Part shown: positions 33,149-45,809 of the stretch, piece after piece
Layout: every line of letters starts with the position of its first letter
How positions within the stretch are numbered: the stretch's first letter is position 1
Assembly: GCA_029891385.1 (NCBI GenBank)
Contig: CM057228.1
Location: 60,271,783-60,335,782, forward strand
Direction: 5' to 3'
Source of the DNA: Erythroxylum novogranatense
Lineage: Eukaryota; Streptophyta; Magnoliopsida; Malpighiales; Erythroxylaceae
DNA: 64,000 bases
Translations under genes and position numbers: made by a program
The notes under the pieces: model-generated
The model's database searches: none
Told to the model about the DNA's origin: nothing
What the model saw: the letters and a program-made list of their open reading frames with translations, nothing else

Positions 33149-35234
33149 GGGGAAGAAATAAATGAGTTGTAGGAAGAGAAGTGGGAGAATACGAAAATTG
33201 AAAGGAGAAGGAGAGGAAGTTGTCGTGGAAAGGGAGAAGAAGGAGAAGAAAAGAGAAAAGTTAGGGTTTTGATTTCCAAGAGTTTTAGAGAGAGTTTGAA
33301 GAAAGATCAAGAAGAAAAAGGGTAGAGGAGAAGCTAAGCTACCTTTTGAGTCAAGAAACCCATTGGTTTAGTCAAGATTCAAGGTAAGTCTCTTGATTAA
33401 GTTTAAGATATTGCTTGGGTTTTTGGTTAGAAAGACTAAGAGTGAGATGGGTTTAGTGATTCTTAAGTTAATTTCATGAAAGTAATTATGTGAATTTTCA
33501 ATTGAAGTTGAGTTGATATGGGTTTTGTTTTCTCTTGATTTAGAGCAAGAGAGAGGGATTGAGCAAGTGGAAGAACACTCATAAACAAGGAATTAGCAAG
33601 TATAAGGTGGGTTTCACTTTTATCTTTATGTTAGTAATGCTTTAAATACTATCTTAACAAAGGAAAAACTAATGTTTTAATTGAATTGTGATTGTGTATA
33701 AATTGATGGATGATTGTCATTATGTGAGAAATTGATTAGTGCATGACATTGATTGAGATTTGCCATGAATTAAATGAGCATGAATGAGATTATAAAATGT
33801 GAGTTAAGCATGAAATATATCATTTTTAAGAATTAGCTTTATGGATTGCGTGAAAATCCATTTTCAGAAAATTAGTCAACGGACAAGACAAGTCCAGTTT
33901 TTATGCATGAATTCAGTGTTATGTGGGTTAGTTAAGTCCACCAGCGGAGTCACGTGCACGTTGACCAGTATAGCCTTCGCCCGGCTGCCCGATTGTGGCA
34001 TAGGATGTTCCTTTTAGGACTCCTCAGCATACGACTACACTCGTGTAGTTCGTCAGTACCCGTGGACTTATCGGACCATTAGCGATGTGTTTATGTGTTA
34101 GCAAGTATGTGCAAGTATGATAGATGCATGAATCATGAAAATTATGCTTTTAGCTTGATGAATTTATGAAATGAAAGTTGTATGATTGTTGATGAGAAAT
34201 TGCTAATAGTAGGGATAATGAATAAATTCAGCTTATTTGCATAAATATAAACGTGTTACCTACGGAGCGAAAGCTCACCCCCACCTTCCCGTCCCATCTC
34301 CAGGTGAAGAGTGCGATCTCGAGGAATGAGCATAAAAAGGGCATACTCCAAGAATTGTGTTTTGATGTATTTCAAGTCAATTGTTGTAAACAATGCTTTA
34401 GATGCATTTTAAGAAAACATTAGCATTTTGGAAATGTATTTTGAACTATGTTGTAAAAGGGCTTGAAATGCCCACTAAAGCATTGTAAGCTACTTGTTTT
34501 GAATGTGAATGAAATGCATGAGCTATGATTTAACATGGTCTCTCAAATCCATTTATTAGCATGTTTAAGCATAGTATCCAAAGTTGCATGAAATGGCTTT
34601 GGAAATTCATGTATGTTAAGACATTTGCATCATTGTGTAGCTTGGATATGGTTAGATGATTAAGAGTGCGGTTGCTGCTTAGAATGGTATTTGGAGATAC
34701 CCTAGAGTTTAGACTTGTTATATGAGTTAGTATGTTGAGTTTCATGCAGGTGGAAGTGCTAGAATTGAAAAATTGGTTAGTTACATTTTAGGGGAAGTGC
34801 TGTCAAATTTTCCTAAAATTTGACAGAACTTCGCCTCAGAATTCGACCCTCTTAAGGCTCGAATTATGTTGAGAGATCTTCTTGAAGATTGTAGCTTAAG
34901 ATCATACCTTTAAAATGGTATATCATTTGTCTCATTTGGAGTTAGGGTTAAAAAGTTATGAGGATTAGAACACAACCAGTCACTGTTTATATGGTAATTG
35001 TTACTGTTGTATTGGTCTTGTTGAGTAGTGACCTTTGAGTGGCTTTTTACCTTACTAGATGAAGGAATTAGCTTTAGCATCCTTCATAATATTTGTATTT
35101 CATCTTATTATCTTTCCATAGAGGTATAGTATGCACCAATCGGAGCTAGGAATAAGAAGTTATGAGAGTTGGAAGATGCTAGTGTCCAATGGTTAGAGAT
35201 TTGGGGAAAAATCTAAGTGTTCTGTCCAACCCTT

Positions 35235-35400
35235 CCTCGCGGGCGCGAGCTCGGCACCTCGCGGGCGCGACCATGGACGAAGGATTTGAACTTTCTGTCC
35301 AATCCTTCCTCACGGGCGACAGATCGGCACCTCGCAGGCGCGAGCATATACGAAACAGAAGAGTCCCAACTTTCTGTTCGTCTATGCCTCGCGGGCGCGA
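35235..35400 (+). repeat. CTCGCGGGCGCGA motif cluster in the G4 LTR
   Basis: Five full or partial copies of CCTCGCGGGCGCGA are interspersed with GGCACCTCGC and repeated TTTCTGTCCAA-type stretches. It is GC-rich in an AT-rich LTR. Confidence 0.8.
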
Positions 35401-36480
35401 CCAAGATAGTGTCCGAATTTCAATTTATGGTCTTCATGAAAGTTGTAGCCCTAGGTGTCTACTTTCTAACCGTCCAAGAAATAAGTCATTCCGACATCTA
35501 TAGTGAAAGTTATGGCATTTGCGCCAAAACAGGTTCGGTGGGGATTAGCATATGAACACGTTGAGTTTGTCGGGTCATAACTCCTTAGTCCGACCTCCAA
35601 ATGAGGTGAGGTTTGGACCATTAGATTCATAAGACATGTATATATCTTCCTATAAAAATTGGTACCCTTTGGACTTAAATTAAGAAATTTTGCATTAAAA
35701 GAATTGAGGGGTCAGTTGGGAGAGCATTTTTCAGCTATGAATATCTTTGGGAAATTGAAGCATAACTCGAGTTATATAACTCGGATTAAGGTGATTCTTG
35801 TCTCTACACGACCGTGAGACTTTAAGCTACATTTGATGTGAATGAGTTAATATATGATTTTAATGTCTAGGTAGGGTGCGCTCATTACTTTTATGGAATA
35901 GCAGCGAATAGCACTGCGATAAGTTAAGCGCAAGGCTGCAGGAAAATATGAATAGTAAGCATTACGCAGTCGGGATCCGGTCTCCGGGTCGGGTTCTGAC
36001 AACTTCAATGTCAAAATTCAATATTTTGGACACTCATGGTCCAAAATCAATCACAGGTATCCATCCATTTTCTCCGCATGGCATCACAGCATATAATATT
36101 AAACACATAAAAGCTGAGGAACCAACTAGGTTACTCACCTGAGGACTTCCGAGCTACAGCCGGGAAGTCTCACCACTGACCGACGATTTACGCTCCACTT
36201 GAGCCTCTAAAACAATCAGAACAATCGAACATTACCAATTGTACAATTTCTAACATTTAACAATGCATATATGACGAATAATTTATGCTCTATACATGTT
36301 ATGACATTTCCGATCCTATTCTCGAATTTTCCCAATCTCAATTTTGAATCCCGAATTCCTAATCTCCAAATTGAATCAAATCTATAACCAATTGGATCAT
36401 CAAATTCCAAATCCCCACTTTATAAATCCTCAAAAATCCAATTTCAGCCAAAGAAAACACTTCAACTTCGGAATTTAGGG

Positions 36481-36706
36481 GTCCTCGCCGCGGCGCAAGA
36501 TCGCTCGCCGCGGCGAGACCTCTCGCCCGCGTCGCGGCGCATACCTTTCTCTTCCCGGGGCGTGTCTTTGTCTGCTCGCCGCGACGTGCGCGTTCGTTCA
36601 TCGCGGCGTGCGACAAAACTCAGCTCGCTGCGGCGTGCCAAGCAGGAGTCGCAGCGTGCGAATTAAATTTGCTCGCCGCGGCGTGTTCATCACACGTCGC
36701 GGCGTG
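36481..36706 (-). repeat. CGCCGCGGCG motif cluster in the G3 left LTR
   Basis: Ten or more copies of CTCGCCGCGGCG, CGTCGCGGCG or variants, several as the palindrome CGCCGCGGCG, occur within 230 bases. Open frames on both strands here are by-products of the repeat. Confidence 0.8.
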
Positions 36707-37238
36707 CAAACCCAGAAACACGCTCGAAACCCAGAATTTCCTAGAAATCCGTCTGATAACCTTTCCAAATCCAATTCTTCTCTTATCAAACCACTCCCAA
36801 ATAATTCCATACACTTCATACAACTAATCCTTAGCCTTTATTTCATCAAACAATCAAAATCCCTAAAATTCAACCCTAAAATCACTGAAAACCAACGTCG
36901 AAAACCCTAAATGCCAAATCCTTTAATACACAAGTTAAATCATCAGTCTAATACAATAAATCAATATATCAAGCTACAATAGGTAGGAAAGAAACAACTT
37001 ACTTGCTCAAAAGCCTCAAATCTTACGATCACACCAAAATCAACTCAACGTCACTCACAGCTACACCCCCAAACCAAACCAAATCTTTAACTCTTCTTAA
37101 CTCCAATCAGAGGGAATCAATCAAGGATGGAGGGGGAAGCAACCAACCCAAAGCAATCAAGAAGAAACTCCAAGCAAAATCCACGAAGAAGAAGGAGGAA
37201 GAAGCATCATGGAAGAAGAGATTTTCAAAGGGTTAGGG

Positions 37239-37245
37239 TTTTATA
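37239..37245 (-). promoter_or_regulatory. TATA box of the G3 left LTR (minus strand)
   Basis: TTTTATA here reads TATAAAA on the minus strand. The right LTR has the same site at 54586-54592. Confidence 0.6.
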
Positions 37246-37838
37246 CCCAAATGGTAAGGCATTGTTTGGCAATCAACAGTCCGATCCGAACAACCTCAGT
37301 CCAAGTTCTAACTCTAATTTCTCCCGAATTTCAATGGTTCAGACCCTAATTCCTCAATTCCAATTTCTAATCATTCTATGCCATTGGACAATCAATTTCG
37401 GAACCGGAAATCAAAATAATCAGTCATTAGGTCAATTTTTCGGTCCGGACCTATTACTCCGAAAATTCCAGAAAAATTCCTATAAATTCTCAAAACTAGA
37501 AAATACATAATCATGCATTCCAATTTCATAATTCAATTTCCAAATTCTCAATTCTAACTCCAATTTCAATTTTCACAACTCAATTTGACCTAGTTCTCCA
37601 ATTTTCCAATTTGTCCAAATCAAATCGGGATCTATCAAACATGTATGTACGCACTTGTGCCAGTGCAATAATTACCCAATTTACCAAATTATACATAATT
37701 TAAAATGCATGCGTATGCCAATGACTCGTTCCTCTAACATTAGAGGTCAAATGAATGAACATATCACATATGCGATATAACGACCTAGCATGTCCCAATT
37801 TACCATTATAACCTTCCCATCAGTGACGGGATGTTACA

Positions 37839-40800
37839 ATTCTCCCCTCCTAACAAAAATTCCGTCCTCGAAATTTCTCATACGACAAATCAGAAAGGCA
37901 GGGGAATACTACAGTCACCAATATTCTGGTTCTCAATCACCTCACAATAAGACCAATTCCGCCAATTGACTATAGTTATGCAATCAATCACCCTTTTTAT
38001 CTCTATTCAAATATTTCCATAACATACATAATTGTCTTCTCCTGATGACTCGCAATACATATATCAATAATACATATATCAGATCATATCAACATTTCCT
38101 AATCCTGTCCATGTAACAATTTGTAAATCCGAATCATCCTTGGTGTTTCCGATTAACTTACCAATCCATAGTTCCGTTCACACCACAATCACATAGGGCC
38201 ACTATATAACAAATTTAGTTTCTCCAATTTACACTCATATCCTTATATAAATACATCTTGGCCGAGGTGTTACACTTCATGGTCAGTAACCTGAATTATT
38301 TAACCCTTATTACAGATTCATTACACCGATCCACATTATTTCAAGTCAATCATGGCCTTTGACTATTTTAGGCCTCTAAAACACTATTCAAATGGTGACA
38401 CCAATATAACGATCTTATGCCCACAACCTATCTGAACTATACGTCAGTTCCATATCCCAATGCACTCGAAAACATACCAGTTTTTCATTTGTCTCTTATA
38501 GTCCAATCTATTGGTTATACCCACCTATAATCAGTCGATTTTTTTTTACATTCTAAACCTTTTTCAATTACTCTTACTAAATCATATAGCGCTTCTATTG
38601 TTCCTTACATTTTCTCTAATAATTTCCTTGGCGGATAATACACATACTTCTCAATCCAGTCATAAATGTCATTTCCTCAAAAGTTGAATCCCTTTTTTTT
38701 CAATTCCTCAAGGAGGTTCGCAATTTCTAGCTCCTTAATTCGAGTTTTGCCATCCTTTTTATACACACCTGATCTGGAATTTCGATAGCTAATAATATTT
38801 TCTTTTTTCCCCTTTTTGCTAGCTCGACAGTTAACACTTTTACACTAGGTCTAATAACCTCATCGTCCACATAGAGATCTTGTTGCCATAAACTTTGTAT
38901 TCAATTCATTAAATCGCAACACAGACTAAATTTTAAATACTCAATCGCATAATCCTTTCAATTCTTTCAAATTCACTAATATCGCAATCATTATCGATTT
39001 GCATATTCATGGATACACCCAAATATATTTCTGTACCAATAGCGTCTCCAAAATTTTCAAAATACTCTCTAGTTCCGTAACTTTCAGTCATCAATTTGTC
39101 CCCACGTACCTAGGATCACTTTACTGGGGTACTTCTAAATATTGCAAAATCTCCAAATCTCATATACATATGCCCTTTGCCAATTTCGGCATTTTATCTA
39201 TACCTCTGTCATCATTAAGTCTCCCAATGCCATATTCGATTACTAGTTCACCCATAATTTATTCGATCAAGCTAAGATTCACTTTTACAAAGCTCTGATG
39301 ATATGAAATTTCCTCAACAATGCCTATTTATCTTTTTCACCTTTCCCATACATTTGATATATCACTTATGATCCTAATCACCATCCAATCTAAATACAAT
39401 TGAGACACTTCATTCTTCAATAATATTATACTGTCAGGGCATTATTAACCCTGATAGTCACAACCCTAAATTCCTTATACCCATAATTGATTCTCGTAAT
39501 TCTTTAAGTGTCAGATTTCCTTAAGGAGGAAAAAAATCCTCTGATATTTCTCTCAGTTTCATAATGACATACATTTCTTCACACTAATTTCTCCACATGC
39601 TTTAATTTACTTGCTATTTTTACTCCCTGATTTGGTAACACGTATATCATATCGACTTTATATTTCCTAAACATATTTACACAATATATCCATAAACTGA
39701 TATTTTCCTCTAGTTCGCAATTACTGTCTCCTTAAGACTCACAAATCCTAGTACACAATCGGATTTCTTATATCATCATAACGTATACCCTTTCCAATAA
39801 CATTTATCTCTTACACTAGAGTCTCCACTAGGATTAGGACTCCCAAATAACCTGTAATTCATTCCAAATTTATCCCTATATTGTCCTATCATTAATCACT
39901 TACAAATCGAATCATCTGATCATCGTACCTAATTCGGGTAAATTCTTCTTTGAAGAAGATTTCTTACTATTTTCATCGATACCATTTATGAAATTTCTTT
40001 TCCTTAACTATCATCATTATTTCTTGTCAATCATTTTCAATACCATAGGAAATCCATTCCAGCTATACTCAATATCCCAATAGATTAATCTATGCCATAA
40101 GCCACATACCACGAACATCCTTTTAATACTATTCATTACGGTACATACCATTAAAAATCATTGCGTCAATATACCAATTTGTCACTCACACTAAGGATAC
40201 TTTGTTTTCATTTCTAATCAGTCACCTTTATCATCTTAAGAAATTGATTTTTTTAACTATTCATAACATCTCGTAATAAGAAATCAATTTATGCCTCAAT
40301 CATTTCGTACCATCAAAATCACCAATTACTCAAAATCATTCTCAATTGGTCACTATAAGCACTTTCATTTCTTATTCTAACTCAAATTGAATTTCAAACT
40401 ATCAAGACTATGACTAATAGTTATGGCCTTGGTATTCCCATTATCAGGTGTGCTTTCTTATAAGTGAGTCAACTGAACCTCAACAACTTTTCCATCTACC
40501 ACTACTATTGCCTTACATTTCCATCTTTGGATTTTACATCAAACTCATGTATTTTCGTACTCAAATCAATGTCATAAACGTATCATCCTTGCTTTCCTAC
40601 TAACATATTCTACCTTTAAGTCACAAATCTCTATTCACGAACCCTCACCACGGAAGTCAAACCTAATCATAACTTCTCTAGATTGTAAAACATTTTATTT
40701 TCATCCACTTTATTTATACACTTTCAGTCTTGCCATTTCTGGCGTATCGCTATATTTTTCCTCTATCAATTCACAAGTCTATATTCATATCTATTCCACA

Positions 40801-41115
40801 TGCAAGGATATACCTCGGTATAACACTTATATTTCTTTATACATCCACCAATACCAATACACTAGATCTTCCTTTATCAGATCAAACTATACACTTTTTC
40901 TTATTCCATATTATTCGCAATTCCTGCTTATCACATTCTAACATATCATCTCTTTTCCTCGCTATTTCTAACCACTTAAACAATTGGGACATGCTCAAAT
41001 GACTCTACTAGGGATCAGTCACTACCGTCTGCTATGACGACGTCAATGCATGTTACTTGACACAAATTTCAGAATGCCCATGTACAACCGTACAACCGGG
41101 CTCTGATACCACATA
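37839..41115 (-). mobile_element. G3 internal region, non-coding
   Basis: Next to the left LTR, the reverse complement of ATTCTCCCCTCC is a polypurine tract, preceded by the trace of a gypsy pol end (TTTCGAGGACGGAATTT). The remaining 3.2 kb shows no gag or pol motif and no open frame above about 100 codons on either strand. Its two ends resemble the ends of the G2 interior. I found nothing else in it. Confidence 0.75.
41100..41111 (-). other. Primer-binding site of G3
   Basis: GCTCTGATACCA is the reverse complement of TGGTATCAGAGC, the perfect initiator tRNA-Met site, four bases from the LTR. Confidence 0.9.
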
Positions 41116-41818
41116 TGTAACACCCCACTCCCGCAGGACCCGAACCCGATATCGTGGATAATATCCGAGTCTGCGCCATACGAAAATGGTATGCTACCGA
41201 CTCAATTTCCGTTCTAAACTCAATAAGTCATTTTTAAAACATTTTTGAAATCATCTCAATTGTGGAACTCAATTAAACAATTGGGTCCACTTAAAAAAAA
41301 TCCCTTTTTATTCATATCACAATTTACAATCATAAATATGCCCATAACAGTATTGAACATTTTCTGAAATCATATTACAAATTCGGCATTAGCCAAAATA
41401 GGACCCACTGAATTAAAAACACTAATTTGCGGGAAATACAAATTTACACACGAATTAGAAAGACGCAATGCAGACGTGAACTGATCCTAACCTTAACCTC
41501 TGAATCCTATGCAGTAGACGTACTCCCGTTTGTCTAACGGGGTACTCTTCATAACCTGTAAAAATAATTGCAATGTTGCGTGAGTTTACGAACTCAGTGA
41601 GAAACCATCATCGATGGTCCACCCAACTCATGCATATACATATAATTCACATTAAATCACATATTAGCACTGTCATCAAATCACATGCATTTCCAATTCG
41701 TATACATATAATCACACTATAACCATTTCAGAAATATCGCATGCAGTCATTTTCACATTTCACAATCAATCATATACATATGCAGTGTGCATGTGACACT
41801 TCCATTTTCATTTCGTTA

Positions 41819-42062
41819 TTGTGACCGTGCGCCTGAAATTGTCCCAGTGATGGGCACATTGCGTTGAGCCTGAGGCTGTAACGCGTTAGGCGTGATATGC
41901 CTCGATCGGTGAGCGGTGGCTCAGAACGCGTTGGGCATGATATGCCTCGATCGGTGAGCCGATGGCTCTCAGAAGCGTTGGACCATAGGTCTGAGCGATC
42001 GTTGGGCATAGCCCTGATCATCGAGCCGAAGCTCGGAATTACGTTGGTACCACCGGTCACAA
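41819..42062 (-). other. Hairpin array B' (G3 right LTR, degraded copy)
   Basis: The outer repeat TTGTGACCG/CGGTCACAA and the last hairpins are kept, but the GAGCC-agt-GGCTC units of array B read GAGCGGTGGCTC and GAGCCGATGGCTC. Many differences fall at CAG or CTG, so consensus errors are a competing explanation. Confidence 0.6.
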
Positions 42063-43607
42063 CTACCATTATCTGTGCATGCATTTATGCATGAATGCAT
42101 ATGTTCCAATTTCCATTCACAGTCATTTGCATGACAATACCATTTCTCATTCCTTCAGTTTTCACATTTAGTCATGTACACTTTCAATTCATTTCATTTG
42201 TGCATTCATATTCACTTACACATAATAGCACTTCAATGTCAAAATTCAATATTTCAGACACCCATGGTCCAAAATCAATCACAGGTATCCATCCATTTTC
42301 TCCGCATGGCATCAAAGCATATAATATTAAACACATAAAAGCTGAGGAACCAACTAGGTTACTCACCTGAGGACTTCCGAGCTACAAATAGGAAGTCTCA
42401 CCATCGACAAACGATTTACGCCCACTTGAGCCTCTAAAACAATCGTAACAATCGAACATTACCAATTGTACAATTTCTAACATTTAACAATGCATATATG
42501 ACGAATAATTTATGCTCTATACATGTTATGACATTTCCTGTTGGGCCCCGAAAATTTTTTATTTATTTATGAATTTGTTTAATTGCTTGCTTACTTTAAT
42601 TATTTTTATTTTGCTTTAATTGATTTAATTATGTGTTTATATAAATATTTTATGTTGGGCTTGGAAATTTGAAGTTAGAAATTAAGTGTAGAATTAAAAT
42701 TTAAAAGTTAGAAGAATGGGCTTTGAGTTTAAGTGGTTAGTGTAGTGGGCTCGTAGTTATAAGAGTGGAGAGCCCAAAGGAAGGGAGGAGAGCTTTAGGA
42801 GAACTCAAAACTATGTAGTTTTGATGGGAGGCTTTAAGTTAAAGCTAATGACTTAAGTGAATTGGAGAGGAGTAGAGAAGTGTCGTAGAACCCAAAGGAG
42901 AATAGAAGAAATACGTGAGCAACCAAAGGAAAGGAGACTTTCGGCCAAGGAGAGGAAGGAGAGCCGTAGGAGGCTTGAGGGAAAGGAGAAAGAAGAAGAA
43001 AAAGTGAAGAAAAAATAAGTAGTAAGGTAAGCTACCATCTCCCTTGAGTAGGGTTTCGAAAATGGGATGAAACGGAGCTTAGGGTTTGTGTAAAGTTTGA
43101 AGGGAGGGGTGAGATCTATGGGTTTTTGTGTTTTCCTAAGCTAGGTTTTAGTTGTTTTAGCTTAAATGGGCTATGGGTAAGTTAGGTTTAAGACTTCGTT
43201 ATCGATTTATCGATTCTTGAATGTTTCGACTTTTCCAATGAGTTTCGGAATGTGTTTTATTGAAGGGAACCAAGGAAACCTCACTCAAGAGAGAGAGGAA
43301 GAGCAGTCGTGAATCCGGATTTCCGACGATAGGTGGGTAACATCTTTATAGTTATTGTGTAATGGGCAAAGCCCTATGTGTGCTATCTTTGTTATACTAT
43401 GTGTATATTGAAAGTGTATTTACATTGCTTTGAATAAAAAGTATGAAACTATGACGATTTGGAAGTATGAATGAAGCATGAAATGCTATTATTGTGCTTG
43501 AATATGTGAGCATAAATGAGTTGTGATTGGGCGAGAGAGAACCCCTTTGTGAAGTCACGTGCACGTTGACCCCCATAGCCTTCTCCCGGCTGCCCTCTTG
43601 TGGCTTA

Positions 43608-43656
43608 CGAGATCCGAAAATGGACTCGATGTGTTCACGGTAAACTTCGGTTTCCG
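43608..43656 (+). other. Two hairpins in the G5 5' LTR, one with a UUCG tetraloop
   Basis: CGAG-a-TCC pairs with GGA-CTCG around GAAAAT (43608-43628). CGG-t-AAAC pairs with GTTT-CCG around TTCG (43638-43656), giving the very stable C(UUCG)G loop in RNA. The 3' LTR keeps both (near 51587-51635). Confidence 0.55.
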
Positions 43657-44907
43657 GTGTGTGTAGGGAACTCTCGAGCCAATTGTGTGCATTTCAGCAT
43701 TTATAAGTGTTTATGATGTATAATATGGGTTTTAGTTGCAAGATGATTCTATGTTATGCATTATGTGATGAGTTGAGTAAATTGTGAGTTATGTGATAAA
43801 GTTGAGTTTTCAACCTATTATGTAAATTGCTAATGCTCTGGATTATTAATTGTGTGTGTGTGGCTCATTATGTGATGGCTATAAATTTGTTAGCCACTGA
43901 GCCGTGTTAGCTCACCCCATTCTCCCTCCTCAGGTGCAAATCAGAGTTGAACTCGGAACCTTGCAAAAGCTTCGGGCATCGCTCCAAGAAATTTAGGAAC
44001 TTTTGTATTAAGTTAGTAACTAGCTTTTGGGAATAGCTTTGTAAGCATATTGATCATTGAGCATCTCATCTTTGGTATTTTGTACTTGATTTTGATAAAT
44101 ATGTCAATATGTAACCAAAGCTATGCATGAATTTTCCTCATGATTTTGAAATGAGAATGAGAGCTCTAGTACTCTCTTTATGTGAATTGGCTGAGTTTTG
44201 TACTGTGTATGGCCTTGGGAAGGCATGTGTATGATTTTGAGTATTATTGTTATATGAGTTTTGTTGGGTTTTGGCCTTGGGAAAGGTCGCTGGAATGTTG
44301 TTATGGTCTATGTGTTGTTGAAGAGTATAGTGCTGCAGAATCTGGGCTAAGGGTTCATTTGGGAAAATTTGAGTTTGTTGTGTTTGCTGCAATTTCTGGG
44401 TTGAAATAGGTCATATGGGATCTTTTAGACTTGTTGAGAGTGTTAGTCGAGCTATAGAGCCTCTTCCAGGATATTTATGAGCTATTTATGATGTGTAAAT
44501 TGGTAAGTGTGAGTCGTTGGTGTTTAATGCGGAGCTGTCAAAGTGATGATTGGTAGAGAAGCTTTGAGTCCACTCTTGACCCATATAGAGTTGGAATATA
44601 GGTCAGTAGTCTTCATGAAAGTTGTAGATAATTCTTTTACCTTTCCATAGACACTAAGTTTGCTAAATTTGGAGTTCTGGGTCAAAAGTTATGAAGGTCG
44701 GAAGTTCTGGTACTGGTTGTGGGGAGCTAGTCGACCTGTCTTAGTGGGAACTTTTGATTCCCGTAGCGCCCGAGCATGCTTGTGAGCCCTTCTTGAAAAA
44801 GGTATAATTTTCCCTTAGCTTTCCAACGCCTCCGACCGTGTCTAATTTGGAGCTCGGAGTCAAAAGTTATGAGGGTTAGAAGTCGGATAGGTCGGGCTGT
44901 AGGGCAG

Positions 44908-45003
44908 GTCGCCCAAGCGCTCGCGGGCGAACGAGCACCTGCACTCGCCCATGCCGGGCGAGCGCTGGCGGGCGAGCGCCAAGAGCCCGGCATGCCGGGC
45001 GAT
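44908..45003 (+). repeat. GC-rich GCCGGGCGAGCGC cluster, short allele (G5 5' LTR)
   Basis: Copies of CGCTCGCCC and its inverse GGGCGAGCG alternate. The 3' LTR carries a longer version (52866-53046). Confidence 0.85.
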
Positions 45004-45619
45004 TGCGAGTTTTGGGGGTCGGTTTTGGCTGATCGACCCCTCCCCCTTCTTTTGGCCATAACTTTTTACACCGACCTCCGATTGAGCTGATTTTTGAACC
45101 GATGGATTCCTAAGAAAATTTTCTATCCTTCTACACCTGAATTATCATTATTTATTTTAAATTGAGAAAGGTAATTTAAAACAAAGTGTGGAGGTCGGCT
45201 GATTCTTTCTGCATATACTTCACTAAGTTTTAAATATCTGGAGCTATAGGGCTCGGATCGAGGCGATTCTTGTTTTAAATGAAACTAGAGACATAAATCT
45301 ACACTTTTTGTGAAGGAACCGAGCAGTAATTCAGCCTCTAAAGTTTTCAAATTTTGACATGAAGTCGGTAGAGGGACTATTTTCACTGTTTTCTTTAAGA
45401 TAGTATTTTTGCCATAACTTCTTCATTTCTAACCCGAATTGAGCGATTCCAGTTGCGTTGGAATCGTTAGATCCGAGGGATCATTTTATCAAGAGTCAAC
45501 CCCGAATTTTATAAAGTGAAATTTTTCCTTATTTGTGATTAGTATGTGTGTTCGGTTGTGGGTCTTCTACACTGGATGGGTCCGAATGTTGGGCCTCGGA
45601 GACGGGGTCCAACATTGTT

Positions 45620-45631
45620 TGGTATCAGAGC
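45620..45631 (+). other. Primer-binding site of G5
   Basis: TGGTATCAGAGC is an exact match to the initiator tRNA-Met complement. Confidence 0.92.
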
Positions 45632-45809
45632 TTAGGCTTACTCCTAGGCTTAAAATGTATAGTAGGGAACATTGTTTTGTATGTGATTAAATGTTTACTT
45701 TATGAATTGATTGTTTGCATTACGTGACATGCATATCATGCATACATATAGGAACTAAGCTTAAAAACGAATTGTAGCTAATCACTAGTATTTTCATTGA
45801 AGGAGTACG

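Larger units (their letters stand above)
31470..36001 (+). mobile_element. 5'-truncated gypsy element G4
   Basis: The 4.5-kb insertion begins TGTTGGACCCC and ends TTCTGACA. It is flanked by ACTTT (31465-31469) and ACTTC (36002-36006), and the empty site is at 42230-42234. It contains a short unrelated 5' segment, the integrase-chromodomain end of pol, a polypurine tract and a 3.3-kb LTR. Gag, protease, reverse transcriptase, RNase H and the 5' LTR are missing. The 5' terminus does not match its own LTR start (TGTTAGCCCC), so a rearranged or template-switched insertion is inferred. Confidence 0.8.
32740..36001 (+). repeat. 3' LTR of G4
   Basis: The 3262-base LTR runs from TGTTAGCCCC to TTCTGACA. 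It has a TATA box (33142), a purine-rich leader, a donor (GT at 33384) and a possible 67-base exon (about 33542-33606) between TTTAG and AAGGTGGGT. A hairpin ACTACAC-tc-GTGTAGT lies at 34034-34049 and a GAGC-gaaa-GCTC hairpin at 34265-34276 stands before a C-rich tract. The CG-motif cluster is at 35235-35400. Confidence 0.85.
30349..37838 (-). repeat. 3' LTR of G3 (left copy, split by G4)
   Basis: The LTR comprises 30349-31469 and 36007-37838. On the sense (minus) strand it begins TGTAACATCCCGTCACTGAT at 37838. It then has a TATA box (37239-37245), a splice donor near 37005, a CG-motif cluster, hairpin array B and the hairpin trio, and ends GTGGGGTGTTACA at 30349. Confidence 0.88.
42539..45614 (+). 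repeat. 5' LTR of G5
   Basis: The 3076-base LTR starts TGTTGGGCCCCG and ends GGGTCCAACA, two to nine bases before the primer-binding site. A TATATAAA at 42639 and a TTATAAG at about 42754 are candidate TATA boxes. A donor lies at 43027 and a possible exon at about 43266-43331 ends AGGTGGGT. Confidence 0.93.

Noticed and set aside
35189..35555. Three overlapping open frames in the G4 LTR
   Set aside because: They lie in the CTCGCGGGCGCGA repeat cluster on both strands and read low-complexity peptides.
36608..36910. Open frames on both strands in the CG-rich cluster, repeated at 53932-54255
   Set aside because: They are by-products of stop-poor GC repeats and have repetitive Arg/Ala-rich composition.
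41875..42000. Loss of pairing in array B' as evidence against a conserved structure
   Set aside because: The changes cluster at CAG/CTG sites like the suspected consensus errors elsewhere, so this copy cannot decide the question.
44182..44409. A 75-codon open frame present in both G5 LTRs (also 52136-52363)
   Set aside because: Its conservation only reflects LTR duplication. It has no family similarity I can recognise and overlaps an open frame on the other strand.
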